Positions 5,678 through 6,046 of a stretch of 6,046 bases of DNA are shown one piece after another. Under the pieces are notes generated by a model, which made no database searches, had not been told where the DNA came from, and saw only the letters and a program-made list of their open reading frames with translations. The stretch spans positions 1-6,046 of the forward strand of contig DATHCY010000163.1 of NCBI GenBank assembly GCA_035319305.1, in the 5' to 3' direction. Positions within the stretch are counted from its first letter, which is position 1. Every line of letters begins with the position of its first letter. Position numbers and translations under genes: made by a program. Source of the DNA: Methanocella_A sp035319305 (lineage in GTDB: Archaea; Halobacteriota; Methanocellia; Methanocellales; Methanocellaceae).

Positions 5678-5715
5678 TCGGCCGATAATGAGCTGTGGGA
5701 TACCCTATCGGCCGA
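5678..5715. promoter_or_regulatory. 10-bp perfect inverted repeat between the tRNA and the Fe-S operon
   Basis: TCGGCCGATA (5678-5687) and TATCGGCCGA (5706-5715) are exact complements around an 18-base spacer. Each arm itself contains the 8-base palindrome TCGGCCGA, so the site can also be read as two identical dyads with starts 29 bases apart (5678 and 5707 to the T). The spacer ends in GGGATACCC, a third small dyad (5697-5705). It lies about 100 bases upstream of the Fe-S operon start and just ahead of the tRNA promoter on the other strand. Paired operator sites or an RNA hairpin are both possible. Confidence 0.5.
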
Positions 5716-5726
5716 GGATTGTCATG

Positions 5727-5740
5727 CGAAAATATTAATA
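5727..5740 (+). promoter_or_regulatory. Candidate promoter (BRE/TATA) of tRNA-Gly
   Basis: The text CGAAAATATTAATA combines a purine-rich BRE-like lead with an AT-rich TATA-like core. Initiation about 25 bases downstream would fall near 5758, giving a short 5' leader of about 20 bases before the tRNA at 5779, to be removed by RNase P. Confidence 0.5.
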
Positions 5741-5778
5741 CCATACAGGTCGATGATCAGTCCGCATCTCTTGAGCAT

Positions 5779-5853
5779 GCACCGATGGTCTAGCGGCTAT
5801 GATATCAGCCTTCCAAGCTGAATACCCGGGTTCAAGTCCCGGTCGGTGCACCA
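5779..5853 (+). tRNA. tRNA-Gly, anticodon TCC, with encoded CCA
   Basis: A full cloverleaf can be drawn. The acceptor stem is GCACCGA/TCGGTGC (5779-5785 with 5843-5849). The D arm is GTC/GAT around TAGCGGCTAT. The anticodon stem is TCAGC/GCTGA with loop CTTCCAA, so the anticodon is TCC and reads GGA and probably GGG. The variable loop is ATAC and the T arm is CCGGG-TTCAAGT-CCCGG. The discriminator base is A5850, and CCA is present in the DNA at 5851-5853. The body is 72 bases with no intron. An AT-rich promoter lies upstream and a T6 run follows. The segment covering the 3' anticodon stem, variable loop and start of the T arm recurs three times downstream. Confidence 0.97.
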
Positions 5854-5872
5854 ATTCCAACGACACACCGGC

Positions 5873-5878
5873 TTTTTT
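5873..5878 (+). terminator. T6 run after tRNA-Gly
   Basis: TTTTTT follows the encoded CCA by 19 bases and comes after a short GC-rich text (ACACCGGC). Oligo-T runs are the usual end signal for archaeal tRNA transcripts. Confidence 0.5.
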
Positions 5879-5912
5879 CACATATTTGCCCGAAGAGGTT
5901 CCGAGATAGAGG

Positions 5913-6046
5913 CTGAATACCCAGGCATTCAGACTAAAAATCGAACCAGAAAATACCAGTACTTAGAGCCTGCAGTATATTCAGCACTTAGACTGAATAC
6001 CCAAAAAAGTTCGATTAAAGTCTGAATACCCCGAGAACTTCAAATC
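5913..6046 (+). repeat. Dispersed copies of a tRNA-Gly segment (CTGAATACCC)
   Basis: The 10-base text CTGAATACCC, present in the tRNA at 5818-5827, recurs exactly at 5913-5922, 5993-6002 and 6022-6031. In the last two copies a T-loop-like text follows 7 bases later (GTTCGATT at 6009-6016; TTCAAATC at 6039-6046), as TTCAAGTC does in the tRNA after 3 bases. Two copies also pair with nearby complements: CTGAAT/ATTCAG at 5913-5932 and TATTCAG/CTGAATA at 5978-5999. ACTTAGA is repeated at 5961-5967 and 5986-5992. None of the copies has a whole cloverleaf. The array reaches the window edge and may continue. Confidence 0.7.

Noticed and set aside
5913..6046. CRISPR array
   Set aside because: The exact repeat is only 10 bases, the spacings are 80 and 29 bases, and the core matches the adjacent tRNA; this does not fit CRISPR repeats and spacers.
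5913..6046. Second tRNA gene or full tRNA pseudogene
   Set aside because: No acceptor stem or D arm can be drawn for any copy; only the 3' anticodon-stem, variable and T-loop-like parts recur.

Overview
The window looks archaeal, most likely from a methanogen-type euryarchaeon. This is inferred from several signs together. There is a seven-bladed YVTN surface propeller. The tRNA-Gly has an archaeal AT-rich TATA-like element in front of it. Several genes have GGAGG-type ribosome binding sites. Genes end in hairpins followed by U-rich tracts, and there are short QueG-like double-cluster Fe-S proteins of a kind common in methanogens. The genus (for example Methanocella) cannot be settled from the sequence alone.

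Layout. 1-1128: a minus-strand gene for a secreted or lipid-anchored YVTN beta-propeller, ending in a strong hairpin terminator at 18-49. A possible 23-codon leader ORF (1125-1196) overlaps its start by ATGA. 1200-1850: an AT-rich stretch with one small two-helix membrane protein on the plus strand. 1881-2140: a decayed 3' end of an IS200/IS605-family (IS1341-type) element, with a frameshifted TnpB C-terminus and the right-end hairpin. 2249-2794: a four-helix membrane protein of unknown function, convergent with an SPFH/prohibitin-like membrane protein (2900-3718, minus). The SPFH gene has a nested dyad in its upstream region and a terminator overlapping its stop codon.

3882-5578: a minus-strand group with two paralogous QueG-like 4Fe-4S proteins (4877-5578, then 4139-4849, 27 bp apart) and a doubtful short ORF (3882-4109) that carries a low-complexity ATCTGTG repeat and ends against a terminator. 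5579-5778: a divergent control region with a 10-bp perfect inverted repeat. 5779-5853: tRNA-Gly(TCC) with encoded CCA. 5854-6046: no gene, but three more copies of a 10-base piece of the tRNA (CTGAATACCC), two of them followed at equal spacing by T-loop-like sequence.

How the parts work together. The two Fe-S proteins probably act together, perhaps as an electron-transfer or corrinoid-linked pair; they are unlikely to be queuosine enzymes because archaea do not make queuosine. The SPFH protein and the four-helix protein are both membrane proteins but are convergently transcribed, so they do not form an operon. The strongest unexplained signals are the tRNA-derived repeats at the right edge and the two dyads at 3742-3777 and 5678-5715. 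I see no CRISPR array, rRNA or complete mobile element.
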